This document shows, in pieces, positions 7,124 to 17,024 of a DNA stretch of 64,000 bases (positions are counted from its first letter, which is position 1; each line of letters begins with the position of its first letter). The stretch covers positions 14,610 through 78,609 of the forward strand of contig CAWFGU010000021.1 of NCBI GenBank assembly GCA_963815505.1, given 5' to 3'. The notes beneath the pieces were generated by a model. It did not search any database and was not told the DNA's origin. It was given only the letters and a program-made list of their open reading frames with translations. A program made the position numbers and the translations under genes. This stretch comes from CAXBBB01 sp963815505. GTDB lineage: Bacteria > Bacteroidota > Rhodothermia > Rhodothermales > BA12.

Positions 7124-9259
7124 TCAGATCGCCTTGACCAGCGACAGCGTGTGACGGCCACTCGGCGTCGTGACGACCAGCAGATACGCGCCCGAGGCAA
7201 CCGAACGACCAACCTCGTCGCGACCATCCCACTCGATCGTCGTGTCGTACAAGGTGCCCGGAGGCAGATCCAACACGCGCACGCGGCGGCCCATCAGGTC
7301 GTAGACGACCGCTTCGACGAGCGACGCGTCGACGGGTTGGCCGAGGCGAAGCGAGATCGAGACCGTCGTGCGGAACGGGTTCGGGAAGGCGTGCAGTGCG
7401 GCATCGCTCGACTCAGCAGGATCTTCTATGCCCACAGCCGTCGTCTCGTCGACGCAGGCCATGCAGACTACGCCGCCTTGTGCCGGTTCGAGGGCGAGAA
7501 ATGCCGAGTAGAGCGAAAGGACGCGCTGATCGAGACTGAAGCTGAGTATCTCGTTGATCTTGTCGTTGGACTGCGCTCCTCCTTCAAGCGCGCGGATCTG
7601 ATAGCCGGTCCACATGGCGGCGAGCGTGCTGTCAGAACCTGTGGCTTCGGACGCGGCGACCGAATACCGCTGAGAGAACGGCTGCGCTTGATACAAGCCC
7701 GAAAGCTCGGTGACGAAGGGGAAGTCGCCGAAGTAGCGACCGATCTGGAGGATGGGTCGGTCGGCTGAGATAGCCTCGGCGCCCTGCTCAACCCCGTAGC
7801 GACCGTACGTAAATCCGTTTTCGAGCGTAGTGTAGAGGTCGAACGCCGAAACGAACCCGCTCAGCGCGTCGATACCCGCCGTCAGCCCGTCGGCAAACGA
7901 CGTGTTGCTCGTGCGCGTCGCGGTGTAGGTGCCGCCCGACAGCTTGGTCAGGTTGAGGAAGAGGTAGCTGTTGGCGACGAATGTCTGGCCGCCGAACTGG
8001 TAACTCGTCAGATTGCGGTCGGCGAAATCGACGGCGTGGATGGGCGGAAGCGCCGCGTTGGCGCGCAGATCGTCGATGATCTGGTTGGCGACGTTGGAAT
8101 TGCCGAACTGGTCCGAACTCGACAGCACGAGCAAGCTCCCGGACCCGCGCGACGTAACAAACGACGTGCTCTGAGCCAGCAGCGCGGGCAGGCTGCTGTA
8201 GGTGCCGATGCGGTCCGCCGTCATCGCGTCGAACGTAGCGTTGACGGTCTGCGCGTCGGCCGGGAGCCAGGTATCCGAGATGCGCTCGACGCTCAAGCGC
8301 GACGTAAACACGTTGAACGAGTCCGCCGCCGAAAACGTCGACAAGATCTGGCTGCGCAGAGCATCGAGAATCTGCTGCCGGTTGACGTTGGTGCGCGTAG
8401 CGTCGTAGTCGATGGCAAACGCCACCTTGCGCGAGCCCGTGACGCTGAGCGCCTGAGACGGCAGCAACGCCATCTGGTACCAGCCGCCGCCTCCCTCGCT
8501 CGTCTTGCTGACGAACAGCCCGTTCGTGAGCGGCGCGTCGACGGCGAACGTGAGGCCGCCGCCCAGCAGCGATCCCGGCACGTTGACGTAGTCGTAGGTC
8601 CCAAACTCGGCGTTGGTTGTCGTGCGGAACGCGGTACCTGGCGCCTCAACCAGTTGGGGGTTTTGTCCCAGCCGACCCTTCCACGTCAGGATGGGCAACC
8701 GGTCCAGCGCGCGGCTCGATGACCGGAGCATATTGGTCGGAATCGGCGCCGTGACGGTGCGCTCGGTCCACGTGGCAGGCATGAGGAAGGTTAGCTTCAC
8801 CTTGCGAGATTCCGAGCCGAGCATCGGAAAGATCCGCAGTTCGTAGCGCCCTTGCCCTCGCTTGAACAAGATCGACGGGTCGCGCCGCTGCCCGACGATG
8901 TCTTCATAGATCGTCGACGCGCTCCACTTGTCTAGGATGTCGGCGCGGATGATTTCGTCCTCGACCCAGAGCCACGAATCGGTCACGACGGCTTCCTCGG
9001 GCAGCGTGAAGAAGTACTCGACTTCGAGCTGGCGCGTGCTGTCCGACGCGTACCGCGATCCCTGCGCCGAAAACGTCAGGTAGAGGCCGTACTCCATGAA
9101 CAATCCCTTCGGCCTGACCGACAATACGGCCTCCTCGATCGTGCCCGGGTCGCGTATGCCGTTGCGGTTGGGATCGAGCACCCGCAGGTAGTCTTGGGCG
9201 ATGGCGGGCTGAACGGCGAGCGCGAGCAGGAACAGCGAGAGGAGACGGAGAGCCGACAT
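7124..9259 (-). CDS. Secreted VIT-domain / vWA-like protein with T9SS-type sorting tail
   Basis: The 711-residue protein has a signal peptide ending AIAQ (1-22), a VIT (vault/inter-alpha-trypsin) region (about 45-180), and a central part that resembles a von Willebrand A fold (FAIDYDATRTNVNRQQILDAL, about 275-440). The VLSLYSAFLALEP segment near 595 is the usual element after the vWA in VIT proteins. The MIDAS signature DxSxS is absent (IDYDATRT instead), so metal-dependent adhesion is doubtful. The last 85 residues (AFPNPFRTTVSIS ... YDLMGRRV ... SGAYLLVV) form a C-terminal sorting domain of the type IX secretion kind. Likely cell-surface protein. Confidence 0.8.
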   Translation of the reverse strand: MSALRLLSLFLLALAVQPAIAQDYLRVLDPNRNGIRDPGTIEEAVLSVRPKGLFMEYGLYLTFSAQGSRYASDSTRQLEVEYFFTLPEEAVVTDSWLWVEDEIIRADILDKWSASTIYEDIVGQRRDPSILFKRGQGRYELRIFPMLGSESRKVKLTFLMPATWTERTVTAPIPTNMLRSSSRALDRLPILTWKGRLGQNPQLVEAPGTAFRTTTNAEFGTYDYVNVPGSLLGGGLTFAVDAPLTNGLFVSKTSEGGGGWYQMALLPSQALSVTGSRKVAFAIDYDATRTNVNRQQILDALRSQILSTFSAADSFNVFTSRLSVERISDTWLPADAQTVNATFDAMTADRIGTYSSLPALLAQSTSFVTSRGSGSLLVLSSSDQFGNSNVANQIIDDLRANAALPPIHAVDFADRNLTSYQFGGQTFVANSYLFLNLTKLSGGTYTATRTSNTSFADGLTAGIDALSGFVSAFDLYTTLENGFTYGRYGVEQGAEAISADRPILQIGRYFGDFPFVTELSGLYQAQPFSQRYSVAASEATGSDSTLAAMWTGYQIRALEGGAQSNDKINEILSFSLDQRVLSLYSAFLALEPAQGGVVCMACVDETTAVGIEDPAESSDAALHAFPNPFRTTVSISLRLGQPVDASLVEAVVYDLMGRRVRVLDLPPGTLYDTTIEWDGRDEVGRSVASGAYLLVVTTPSGRHTLSLVKAI

Positions 9260-9327
9260 GAATCAAGGGGCTAGAGCGAATACACCCGAAAGTACGGTGT
9301 CCATTCGAATCCTCGTTAGCCCCTACG

Positions 9328-10875
9328 TTATGCCCTGACCATCGCCGCGTCTGCTTTGGACTGCTGTTTCCCAGCGTCCTCGCTTGGCCCGGCGATTGGC
9401 AGCGTCAGCGTGAACGTGGCTCCTCTGCCGAGGATACTCTCGACTCTGACGCTTCCGCCGTGCAGCCGGGCGATGCGCTGAACGATGGCGAGGCCCAAAC
9501 CTGCCCCTCCGCCGCTCTCGCCCGACCGACTCGGATCGGCTCGAACGAAGCGCTCGAACACGCGAGGCAGCACGTGGGACGCGATCCCCTCGCCGGTATC
9601 GCGGACCGAAACGTCTACCGTCTGCCCGTCGGCGCGCGCTACTTCCACATCGACCGTGCCACCGGACGGAGTGTGACGCACGGCGTTGTCCATAAGATTG
9701 GCGAGGGCGCGCTCGACCAGGGCCGCGTCGAGGCGTACGAGGGGAAGCCCCGACTCGGACCGTGCGCGCAGCGTCACGCCTCGGTTTTGGGCTTGCACCT
9801 GCAACTCGGCGGCCACATCGTGTGCCAGTTCGGGCAGCGCAGAAGGCTCGAGCGACGGCTGGATTTCGGCGGCGTCGAAGCGGGCCAGATCGAACAGGTC
9901 GGACACCAGCCGCGAGAGCCGATCCGAACTGCGGAGCGCCTGCCGAACGTAGTTGGCGCGGTCGTCCGAGTCGATACGGTCGGCCATCACGTCGAGCGTT
10001 TCCAGATAGCCCCGCAGCGCGGCGAGCGGACTGCGCAAGTCGTGGCTCACGTTGGCGACGAGTTCGCGGCGCAGCGCGTCGTTGCGCCGCAGCGATTCGA
10101 CCTGCGTCTGAATGCGCTCGGCCAGCGCATTGAACCCGCCTGACAGCCCGGCTACTTCGTCGTGCCCGTCGATAACCGCCCGCGCGTCCATCTGCCCTCT
10201 CTCGAACAGGGCGACCGTCTCTCTCAGCCGCGACACGCGACGCGTGATCCGACCGAAGAGGAAGACGCCTGCGATGGCCGTCAGAACGAGCGCGAGTGCC
10301 AGGCCCTGCCACACGGCGTGCGCCATCACGTCGGACCGGATGACCCCAGCTACGGCATCGTAGCGCTCGTTTTGCAGGATGAGGTAGAGGTAACACCCCT
10401 CCTCGCCCATGATTCGAATCGGCGCGACGCTGAACGGGCGCACGACGTTCACGCGCGCCGGATCGACGCCTCGGATTGGCAACTCGGCTCCGGCGAGAAA
10501 CGCGTCGAGCGGACCAGGCGGGATCATGCTCATCAGCGGACGGCTGCGCGAATCGGTAAACCACTCCTTGATCATGCCAGTGCTGCCGAGCAAGTACACG
10601 TCGATGCGGCGATTGTCCATCGTCAGCCGGTCGATGATCGACTGGATCGCCACCGAGTCGATGTCCGTTTCGAGGTGAGGTTGGAAGCGAGGCGCCAGGA
10701 ACGCAGCCAGATCGCGGTTGAGCGCTTGGTCGGCGGCTTCGGATGCGCGGTCGAACGCGCGCGGCAGCGTCAGCACGAGCGACACGCCCAGCACGACGAG
10801 CAGCAACAGAAACACCGCCGCGACACGCGTCGACAGCCGCCGCGTGAACGGAATGTGCGAGGTAGAATCAGGCAT
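9328..10875 (-). CDS. Sensor histidine kinase with HAMP domain
   Basis: The start is the ATG at 10875, overlapping the response-regulator stop by 8 bases; the longer frame only runs through the regulator gene. The product has 515 residues: TM1 (18-40), a periplasmic sensor region (about 41-186), TM2 (187-208), HAMP (about 208-260), HisKA with phospho-accepting His278 in NVSHDLRSPL, and an HATPase domain with N box NLMDNAVRHTPSGG, DTGEGI and GAGLGLAI. It is the cognate kinase of the upstream regulator. Its signal is not evident. Confidence 0.92.
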   Translation of the reverse strand: MPDSTSHIPFTRRLSTRVAAVFLLLLVVLGVSLVLTLPRAFDRASEAADQALNRDLAAFLAPRFQPHLETDIDSVAIQSIIDRLTMDNRRIDVYLLGSTGMIKEWFTDSRSRPLMSMIPPGPLDAFLAGAELPIRGVDPARVNVVRPFSVAPIRIMGEEGCYLYLILQNERYDAVAGVIRSDVMAHAVWQGLALALVLTAIAGVFLFGRITRRVSRLRETVALFERGQMDARAVIDGHDEVAGLSGGFNALAERIQTQVESLRRNDALRRELVANVSHDLRSPLAALRGYLETLDVMADRIDSDDRANYVRQALRSSDRLSRLVSDLFDLARFDAAEIQPSLEPSALPELAHDVAAELQVQAQNRGVTLRARSESGLPLVRLDAALVERALANLMDNAVRHTPSGGTVDVEVARADGQTVDVSVRDTGEGIASHVLPRVFERFVRADPSRSGESGGGAGLGLAIVQRIARLHGGSVRVESILGRGATFTLTLPIAGPSEDAGKQQSKADAAMVRA

Positions 10876-11629
10876 CGCTTCCAGGTTGTGCCGTCGGCGC
10901 CTCACCGACGTGTCCCTGCGCCGAGCCAAAGCGGTAGCCGATGCCCCACACGGTCTGGACGAACGTCGGATCTGCGGGGTCCGGCTCAATCTTGCCCCTG
11001 AGCCGGTTGATGTGCGTGTTGACCGTGTGCGCATACCCCGCATACTGGTAGCCCCAGACCTGGTCGAGCAACTCCTGACGCGTGAACGTCTTACCCGGCT
11101 GACGCGCGAATAGGGTCAAGAGCTGCAACTCCTTGGCCGTCAACTCGGCCGGTACGCCCTCGATCTCCACCTGCCGCATCGCCGGTCGTACGACGAGCGC
11201 GCCGAACGTCAGCACCTCGTCGGCCGGATCCTCGGGATGCTCAAGTTGGACGCGCCGCAGCAGCGCCCGCACCCGAGCCACGACCTCACGCACGGAGAAC
11301 GGCTTGGCGACGTAATCGTCCGCCCCCGTCTCCAACCCGTGAATCCGATCCGCCTCAGACCCGCGCGCCGTCAGCATGAGAATCGGCAGCGTCCGCCCCG
11401 ACGTCCGTAACCGCTCGCACACCTCGATCCCGCTCATCCCCGGCATCATCCAGTCGAGCACCAGCAAGTCAAACTCACCTGAGAGCGCATGTTGCAACGC
11501 CAGCGCCCCGTCAGCCGCCGTCGTCACCGACATTCCAGCGTCAGAGAGATGGAGATTGAGCAGCGCCGAAAGGTCCGCATCGTCCTCGGCGACGAGGATG
11601 CGCGCGGGTTGGAAAGAGGCGTCGGACAT
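10868..11629 (-). CDS. OmpR/PhoB-family response regulator
   Basis: The 253-residue protein has a receiver domain with the acidic pair EDD (15-17), phospho-acceptor Asp59 in VLDWMMPGMSG, Thr87 in MLTARG and Lys109 in AKPFS. A winged-helix DNA-binding domain follows (about 140-240), with LTAKELQLL and VWGYQYAGYAHTVNTHINRLR. It is first in a two-gene operon, and the kinase start overlaps its stop by 8 bases. The divergent region to 12070 probably carries its promoter. Confidence 0.92.
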   Translation of the reverse strand: MSDASFQPARILVAEDDADLSALLNLHLSDAGMSVTTAADGALALQHALSGEFDLLVLDWMMPGMSGIEVCERLRTSGRTLPILMLTARGSEADRIHGLETGADDYVAKPFSVREVVARVRALLRRVQLEHPEDPADEVLTFGALVVRPAMRQVEIEGVPAELTAKELQLLTLFARQPGKTFTRQELLDQVWGYQYAGYAHTVNTHINRLRGKIEPDPADPTFVQTVWGIGYRFGSAQGHVGEAPTAQPGSDA

Positions 11630-12069
11630 GGAGTAGGAGTGGATAGCAATCAGAGCAGAAGCGAAGTCCGGCCTGAAACGGATCGGCGATCGGATGCAGG
11701 GTGTGGAGCTATCGCGAGGGCGGATCTGGGATCCATCCTCGCTTAGTGGTCGAAGCGCAGCGCCCGCCCTAGACGAAGCCGGGAGCGGATCAGGACAAAG
11801 AGACGACGCACGTCAGTCCACCAAAGTAGCCCGAACGGACGCAACCGAGCGTTCCGCAATTCTAACAGAGCGCTTTGAGAGCGCGTCGCAGATGGTTCAG
11901 GCTGCCACGTCCCCCGATCCCGATCAAGCCGAGGACAGACCGATACGCTCCTCGCGCCGACGGCTTGTGGCGGTGTTGACGAGAACGCTCCCCCGTTCGC
12001 AAACAACGTCGTCGCCGTTCCCAGGCTACATCGTCAGTAGCTTCGGGCATCACGCCTCAGCCCCATCCG
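11630..12069. other. 440-base intergenic region between divergent genes
   Basis: It separates the two-component operon (leftward) from the Mur-ligase gene (rightward). Open frames crossing it have no recognisable product and appear to be chance frames. I see no strong hairpin, tandem repeat or RNA gene. It must hold two divergent promoters, but I cannot place their boxes with confidence. Confidence 0.5.
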
Positions 12070-13704
12070 ATGCTCGCCCTCGTTCTCGTCTGCGCCGCCG
12101 TCGCCCTGATCCTCGCCGGATGGCGCATCGGTCAGCGCGGACGCTACTTCCTCCACGTCTTCCAACTCGAAGGCTACAAGACCAACGAGTACCGCGCGTG
12201 GGCGGCAAGCCGAACCGGAAGCCACGTCTGGCGCCTGTCGCACACGCTCGGCCTGCTCGTGATCGCCCTGGCTGCGCTGGGACTGTGGGCCGGACTGGGC
12301 TGGTGGATCGTGCCGGTCGCGCTGCTGCTCTACGGAATCGCCTTCTTCTCGGCCAAACTCTACCGCTCGGCGCGCATCAAGAAGCCGCTCGCATGGACCG
12401 ATCGCATGAAGCGACTCCGCATCGCTGTCGTCGCTTGGACGCTGGTGCCCATCGTCGGCGGCATCCTGGCAGGCTTCCACTTTGGATACGGCGCGGCCGA
12501 TGCCTTCGCCGGATGGATCGCCGTTCTCGCCGGGCTGTGGGCGGCTGATCTGGGCGCTCCGTTGTGGTCGCTGCTCGGCGGCTACGTCACCAAACCGGTC
12601 GAGAACAGCGTGCAAGAAGGCTTCAAGCGTCAGGCGCGAGCGACACTGGCGGCTCGGCCCGACTTGCAGGTGCTCGGCATTACGGGCAGCTATGGCAAAA
12701 CGAGTGTCAAGTTCATCATCGCCGAACTGCTCAAGCAGAAGTACAACGTGCTTGCCACGCCGAGTAGCTACAACACGCCGATGGGCATTTGCCTGGTCAT
12801 CAACACCAAACTCAAGAGCGAGCATCAGATCTTGCTCCTCGAAATGGGGATGCGCTACCCCGGCGACATCGAGGAGTTATGCGACATCGCGCGGCCGCAT
12901 AAGGCTGTCCTCACGAGCATCGGTATGGCGCACCTCGAAACGATGGGGTCGATCGACGCGATTGCACACGAAAAGGCGCGATTTTGGAGCACATGAAGCC
13001 CGGCGGCGACGCGATCCTCAACGGCGACGACGAGCGCGTCCGCGTCCTCTCGGGCGTCAGCGGCAAGCAGTGGCGCGTCTCGCTCGACGACGAGTCGGCC
13101 GAGATCTATGGCTCCGATGTCAGCTACGGCAAAGAAGGTGTCCGCCTGACCGTGCGCGACGACACCGGTGAGACGGCCGAGATCAAGGCTAAGCTGCTTG
13201 GCCAGCACAACGTGATCAACCTGCTGATCGGAGTCGCCGTGGCACGCAGCTATGGACTGCGCTTGCGTCAAATCGCCGCTGCCGCAAGCCGCATCGAGCC
13301 GACCGATCACCGCCTGGCGTTGCGCGAAGAAGCGGGTCTGACCGTCATCGACGACGCGTTCAACTCCAACCCCGTCGGCGCGCGCAACGCCGTCGAGATC
13401 CTGGGCCAGATGGACGGCAAACGCGTCATCGTCACGCCCGGCATGGTCGAGTTCGGAGACCGGCAGTACGACGAAAACAAAATCTTCGGCACCCACATCG
13501 CCCGGCACGCCGATCTCGCGATCCTCGTCGGCCAGGAGCAGACGCGCCCGATCCAGGACGGCCTGCGCGAAGCAGGCTACCCCGACGACCAGATCGCCGT
13601 CGTCAGACACGTTGTTCGAAGCCCGAGACGTCGTCCGCGCCCGCACCAAGCCCGGCGACACCGTCCTCTACGAAAACGACCTACCGGATCAGTACAATGG
13701 ATAG
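12070..13704 (+). CDS. Membrane-fused Mur ligase family protein (MurF-like), two one-base shifts
   Basis: Repaired length is 544 residues. Residues 1 to about 190 hold about five hydrophobic helices with an amphipathic stretch (QLEGYKTNEYRAW). A Mur ligase follows, with ATP loop GITGSYGKTS near 217-226, then EMGMRYPGDIEEL and SIGMAHLETMGS, typical of MurF. One base is missing near 12972 (KAR to ILEHMKPGGDAILNGDDE), and one is extra near 13602, after which DTLFEARDVVRARTKPGDTVLYEND runs to TAG 13702-13704. Canonical MurF is soluble and lies in the dcw cluster. This is a membrane-anchored paralogue standing alone, so its substrate is uncertain. Confidence 0.75.
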
Positions 13705-13732
13705 TGTATATTGGCGCTAACTTGCTTTTGCC

Positions 13733-14634
13733 ATGCGTCTTTTTGTTCTATTTCTTCTCACCGCACCGTTTCTCACCGGCTGCGACCCCTGCGCGACTTT
13801 CGGGATGGGTGGTTACAACGACCAAGATGTCGTGCTGACACAACCTCTACCTGACACAGGCGCTAGTGTAGGCGAATCGTTTTCTGTCGACTTTTCGAGG
13901 TACTGGCGATACGAAGCAGGTGACGAATGCACTGCACCATATAAATCGACGCCTCCCATAATGTGGGCGGAATCGTCGTCGAGTGATGTGGAGCTTCGAT
14001 TCGAGAGTCATACGCTAGTCGGCACTGTAGGGCGTGATGCTGCTCGAGCGCGGAAACGCGTCAATGCGATGGACGTTCGTCCGGACCGTCATCGGTCGCG
14101 ACCCCACTTCGCGAAGTAGAGAACGTAGAGATACGGGTCTTTGGGAGAGAGGAAGGATACTCGACCAGTCCTTACCCCAACTATTCTCGGTCGCCCAGCC
14201 CAGCGTCGTTCCGCCTGAGCACCGGGAAAGAACTATCGCCCGACTATGCTCCAAGCCCTACCAAGATCTCGGGCAGGCGGGTACTACGAGTGCTTCACTC
14301 ACCATCTGTATTTACGGGCGGCGATACACTCACGCTGCACGCGGATGTGATCGACACAGCGACAGGGTTGGCTATCACCGTCGCGTCGCGCGGTGAACCA
14401 CCTCGACGATATGGCTTTTCTCCCTTGCAGTTGGTTTGGGGTGTGGATGACTCAAAAGTGTACTGGCGGGAAGGGGGACACAGCGGGCCTTTGGGATACC
14501 TGCCCGGCTTCTCAGTGGCGCCGGATTCTATTCGCGTATTGGTGCGAGAAGGCACCGATGAGGTGACGGGGGTCGTTCATGCGGACACTTATCTGGGCAG
14601 TGAGGCATTAGCCTTTCACATCGTCTCGGAGTAG
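13733..14634 (+). CDS. Hypothetical lipoprotein, frame interrupted twice
   Basis: It begins with a lipoprotein signal (MRLFVLFLLTAPFLTGC, lipobox LTGC). The frame used from 13733 stays plausible to about 14035. A high-GC3 frame then continues (VMLLERGNASMRWTF), and from about 14100 a third open frame (TPLREVENVEIRVFG...) runs to the stop at 14634. Two one-base insertions would join all three into 299 residues. The last part is strand-rich (GGDTLTLHADVIDT, YLGSEALAFHIVSE). Coding GC is lower than in neighbouring genes. No family is recognised. Confidence 0.5.
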
Positions 14635-14651
14635 TCTAGGCTCCCGTTAAG

Positions 14652-15596
14652 CTACGCTCCCACAGGCGCCAGTCGCCCGGCGAGGAGGTAGAGGACGGCC
14701 ATGCGCACGGCGACCCCGTTGGTGACCTGGTCGAGGATGACGGCGTTGGGACTGTCGGCGACTTCGCTGCTCAGCTCGACGCCTCGGTTGATCGGGCCGG
14801 GATGCAGGATGCGCAGATCAGGATGGCGATCCAGGTGCTCGGGGCGCAAGCCGAACTGCTGGTGGTACTCGCGCAGGCTGGGAAACAGGCCGGCACCCTG
14901 GCGCTCGAGTTGCAAACGCAGCGCCATCGCCACGTTGCAGCCTTCGAGTGCTTCGTCGAGTCGGTGCGTAACGCGGACGCCCATCTCCTCTACGCCGCGC
15001 GGAAGCATCGTCGGCGGGCCGCAGAGGGTGACGTTGGCGCCGAGCGCGTTCAGGCCGTAGATGTTGGAGCGAGCGACGCGGCTGTGCGTGATGTCGCCGA
15101 TGATCGACACGTTCAAGCCCTCGAAGCCTGGCGTCACGCCGGACATCGTGAGCAGATCAAGCAGGGCCTGAGTCGGGTGCTCGTGCGCGCCGTCGCCCGC
15201 GTTAACGACGACAGCATCGATGCAGCGCGTGAGGTAGTGCGCGGCTCCAGGCGAGGCGTGGCGGATCACCGCCACGTCGGTCTTCATCGCTTCAAGGTTG
15301 CGCGCGGTGTCTTTGAGCGTCTCGCCCTTGCTGACCGACGAACCCGACGCGCTAAAGTTGACCACGTCGGCGGACAGGCGCTTTTCGGCCAGTTCGAACG
15401 AGATGCGCGTCCGCGTGCTGCTCTCGAAAAACAGGTTTACGACAGTGACGCCTCGGAGCGTCGGCACCTTTTTGATCGGGCGCTCCAACACGGCCCGAAA
15501 CTCGCGCGCGGTGTCGAGAATCAGACGGATTTCGTCGGCGCCATAGTCGGCCAGCCCCAACAGGTGCCGGTGGCGCAGTTCGGTCAGTTCGCTCAT
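14652..15596 (-). CDS. pyrB: Aspartate carbamoyltransferase catalytic chain
   Basis: The 314-residue enzyme makes N-carbamoyl-L-aspartate from aspartate and carbamoyl phosphate, the first committed pyrimidine step. The carbamoyl-phosphate site STRTR is at 60-64, HPTQ at 140-143, and HPGPINRG is near the C terminus. The length is as expected for PyrB. Its ATG overlaps the stop of pyrR (ATGA), so the two are translationally coupled. No pyrI regulatory chain is adjacent. Confidence 0.96.
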   Translation of the reverse strand: MSELTELRHRHLLGLADYGADEIRLILDTAREFRAVLERPIKKVPTLRGVTVVNLFFESSTRTRISFELAEKRLSADVVNFSASGSSVSKGETLKDTARNLEAMKTDVAVIRHASPGAAHYLTRCIDAVVVNAGDGAHEHPTQALLDLLTMSGVTPGFEGLNVSIIGDITHSRVARSNIYGLNALGANVTLCGPPTMLPRGVEEMGVRVTHRLDEALEGCNVAMALRLQLERQGAGLFPSLREYHQQFGLRPEHLDRHPDLRILHPGPINRGVELSSEVADSPNAVILDQVTNGVAVRMAVLYLLAGRLAPVGA

Positions 15597-16168
15597 GTCT
15601 GGTCGGGCGTTACGTCAACGAGCCACACGCCCTCTCTCTCGTCTACGTCCGACAGGCGGACGCGCACTTCCTGGCCGGGCAGCGTCGGTACGTGCATTCC
15701 CACGAAGTCCGGCGCAACCGGCAACTCGCGCAGCCCCCGATCGACGACGCACAGAAACCGGACGCTGGCCGGGCGGCCCATATCGAGCAAGGCGTCGAGG
15801 GCGGCGCGTGCGCTGCGGCCCGTGTAGAGCACGTCGTCGCACAAAACCAGGTGACGCCCTGTGATATCGAACGGCACGTCGGTGCGGCGGACAGTCAGCG
15901 AACGCGCGCGCATCCGCACGTCGTCGCGGTACATCGTCGTGTCGAGGATGCCGACGGGCACGTCGATGCCTTCGAGCGCCTTGACGCGGGCCGCGATGCG
16001 CTGCGCGATGGGCACGCCCCGCACCTGCAGGCCGACCAGCGCGAGCGGCGGATGATCGGCATCGTCCGAGCGAGCGGCGATTACCTCGGCGATCTGCCGC
16101 GCCATGCGGTCGAGCGTGCGGGCCAGATCGGCCTCGGTCATCAGGTGCGCCGTAACGCGGTCGGCCAT
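15593..16168 (-). CDS. pyrR: PyrR bifunctional regulator / uracil phosphoribosyltransferase
   Basis: Starting at the ATG at 16168 gives 191 residues (an upstream ATG at 16198 would add ten Pro-rich residues). The PRPP-binding loop VLCDDVLYTGRSARAAL is around 110-125, and the basic segment RDDVRMRARS and final VRVRLSDVDEREGVWLVD are PyrR features. In other bacteria PyrR binds pyr mRNA with UMP and causes attenuation; in this group regulation is untested. The four-base overlap with pyrB makes a pyrR-pyrB operon. Confidence 0.93.
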   Translation of the reverse strand: MADRVTAHLMTEADLARTLDRMARQIAEVIAARSDDADHPPLALVGLQVRGVPIAQRIAARVKALEGIDVPVGILDTTMYRDDVRMRARSLTVRRTDVPFDITGRHLVLCDDVLYTGRSARAALDALLDMGRPASVRFLCVVDRGLRELPVAPDFVGMHVPTLPGQEVRVRLSDVDEREGVWLVDVTPDQT

Positions 16169-16229
16169 CGGCGGGAGGGGCGTGGAGTGGAGCGGCAAAC
16201 TACGGCGGCTCGGCTTCGTCTGAACGGGA

Positions 16230-16475
16230 TCAGGAAGCCGACTCAGCGCCCTTGGTCATACCCCACACGACCACGTTGATCTGCGCTAGTGAGACAACGA
16301 GCAGCAAGAGGGGCAGCCCGTCCCATCCGAGCATTGTTCGGTCTTTGTCAATCAGCAAAGTCGTCATTGCCAGCACGATGAGCGTAGAGCTCACCACCCG
16401 CATTCGAGTGCTAAACCTCTTCTGCTTCGCTGCAACAGTGCGCCCTACCTCGGTCTTCATCGGCTCAGGCGTCAT
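16230..16475 (-). CDS. Small two-helix membrane protein, unknown
   Basis: There are 81 residues from the ATG at 16475 (a second ATG at 16460 is possible). Two hydrophobic stretches, about 27-42 and 53-73, are separated by a charged loop KDRTMLGWDG, giving a hairpin membrane protein with both ends likely on the same side. Its start overlaps the end of the 53-residue reading frame upstream by 11 bases, suggesting coupled translation. No family is recognised. Confidence 0.55.
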   Translation of the reverse strand: MTPEPMKTEVGRTVAAKQKRFSTRMRVVSSTLIVLAMTTLLIDKDRTMLGWDGLPLLLLVVSLAQINVVVWGMTKGAESAS

Positions 16476-16626
16476 CTGCGCACCACAGTTTGTCCCCCGA
16501 GCAGCGTCCAGCCGACGTGGCGACGCCGCCCATCGCGAGGATCAGCAGCGCCAGCGAAGCGACTTCGGCGCGCGGCGTGCAGTCGGAATCGGACTTGGAT
16601 GCTCGTTTGAGTAGATAGTCAGACAT
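16465..16626 (-). CDS. 53-residue Cys-containing single-pass micro-protein (candidate)
   Basis: Reading minus from ATG 16626 to TGA 16467-16465 gives MSDYLLKRASKSDSDCTPRA, then a hydrophobic segment (EVASLALLILAMGGVATSAG), then RCSGDKLWCADDA. It has one predicted membrane helix and three cysteines, two of them in the short tail. It overlaps the start of the next small gene by 11 bases. A hydrophobic segment in a coupled pair supports a real gene, but it is short and matches no family I know. The two could also be one gene split by an indel. Confidence 0.4.
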   Translation of the reverse strand: MSDYLLKRASKSDSDCTPRAEVASLALLILAMGGVATSAGRCSGDKLWCADDA

Positions 16627-16640
16627 ACTCACTGGATGAG

Positions 16641-17024
16641 TCAGTTGGCAGCCGCTTTGAGGTGAAACAGCGGGATCGACACGCGGAAGCGGGCGCCGTT
16701 GGCGTATTCCATCAGATACGTCCCTTCCATGGTGCCTTCGGGCGCGCGCAGAATGACGTAGCTGTCGTACTCGTGGACCTCACCGGACGCCAGAATAGGT
16801 TGCTGACCGATCACGCCTTCGCCTTCGACTTCTTGCACCTTGCCGTCGCGGTCGCGGATGTGCCAGTGTCTGCGGACGAGTTGCACGTCGGCCAATCCGC
16901 GATTTTCGATGCGCACCAGGTAGGTGAACACGAACTTGCGCGCCATCCAGTCCGACTGCGCGTCGAGGTAAACCGGGCGGACGGTGACGGCAATGTCCTG
17001 CGTGGTGGCAGTGTAGGGGATCAT
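16641..17024 (-). CDS. apaG: ApaG protein (DUF525, FN3-like fold)
   Basis: From the ATG at 17024 the protein has 127 residues, the normal ApaG length. The sequence from YTATTQDIAVTVRPVYL through YLVRIENRG, RHWHIRDRDG, VEGEGVIGQQPIL and the final GTYLMEYANGARFRVSIP is the full ApaG pattern, including the GxGVxGxQP glycine motif. ApaG has been tied to magnesium/cobalt tolerance and diadenosine tetraphosphate levels, but its biochemical role is not settled. It is the first gene of a possible short leftward unit with the two micro-ORFs. Confidence 0.92.
   Translation of the reverse strand: MIPYTATTQDIAVTVRPVYLDAQSDWMARKFVFTYLVRIENRGLADVQLVRRHWHIRDRDGKVQEVEGEGVIGQQPILASGEVHEYDSYVILRAPEGTMEGTYLMEYANGARFRVSIPLFHLKAAAN

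Noticed and set aside
11694..12548. 284-residue plus-strand frame across the intergenic region and Mur ligase start
   Set aside because: It is Arg-rich with no known domain and overlaps the membrane-fused Mur ligase in another frame.
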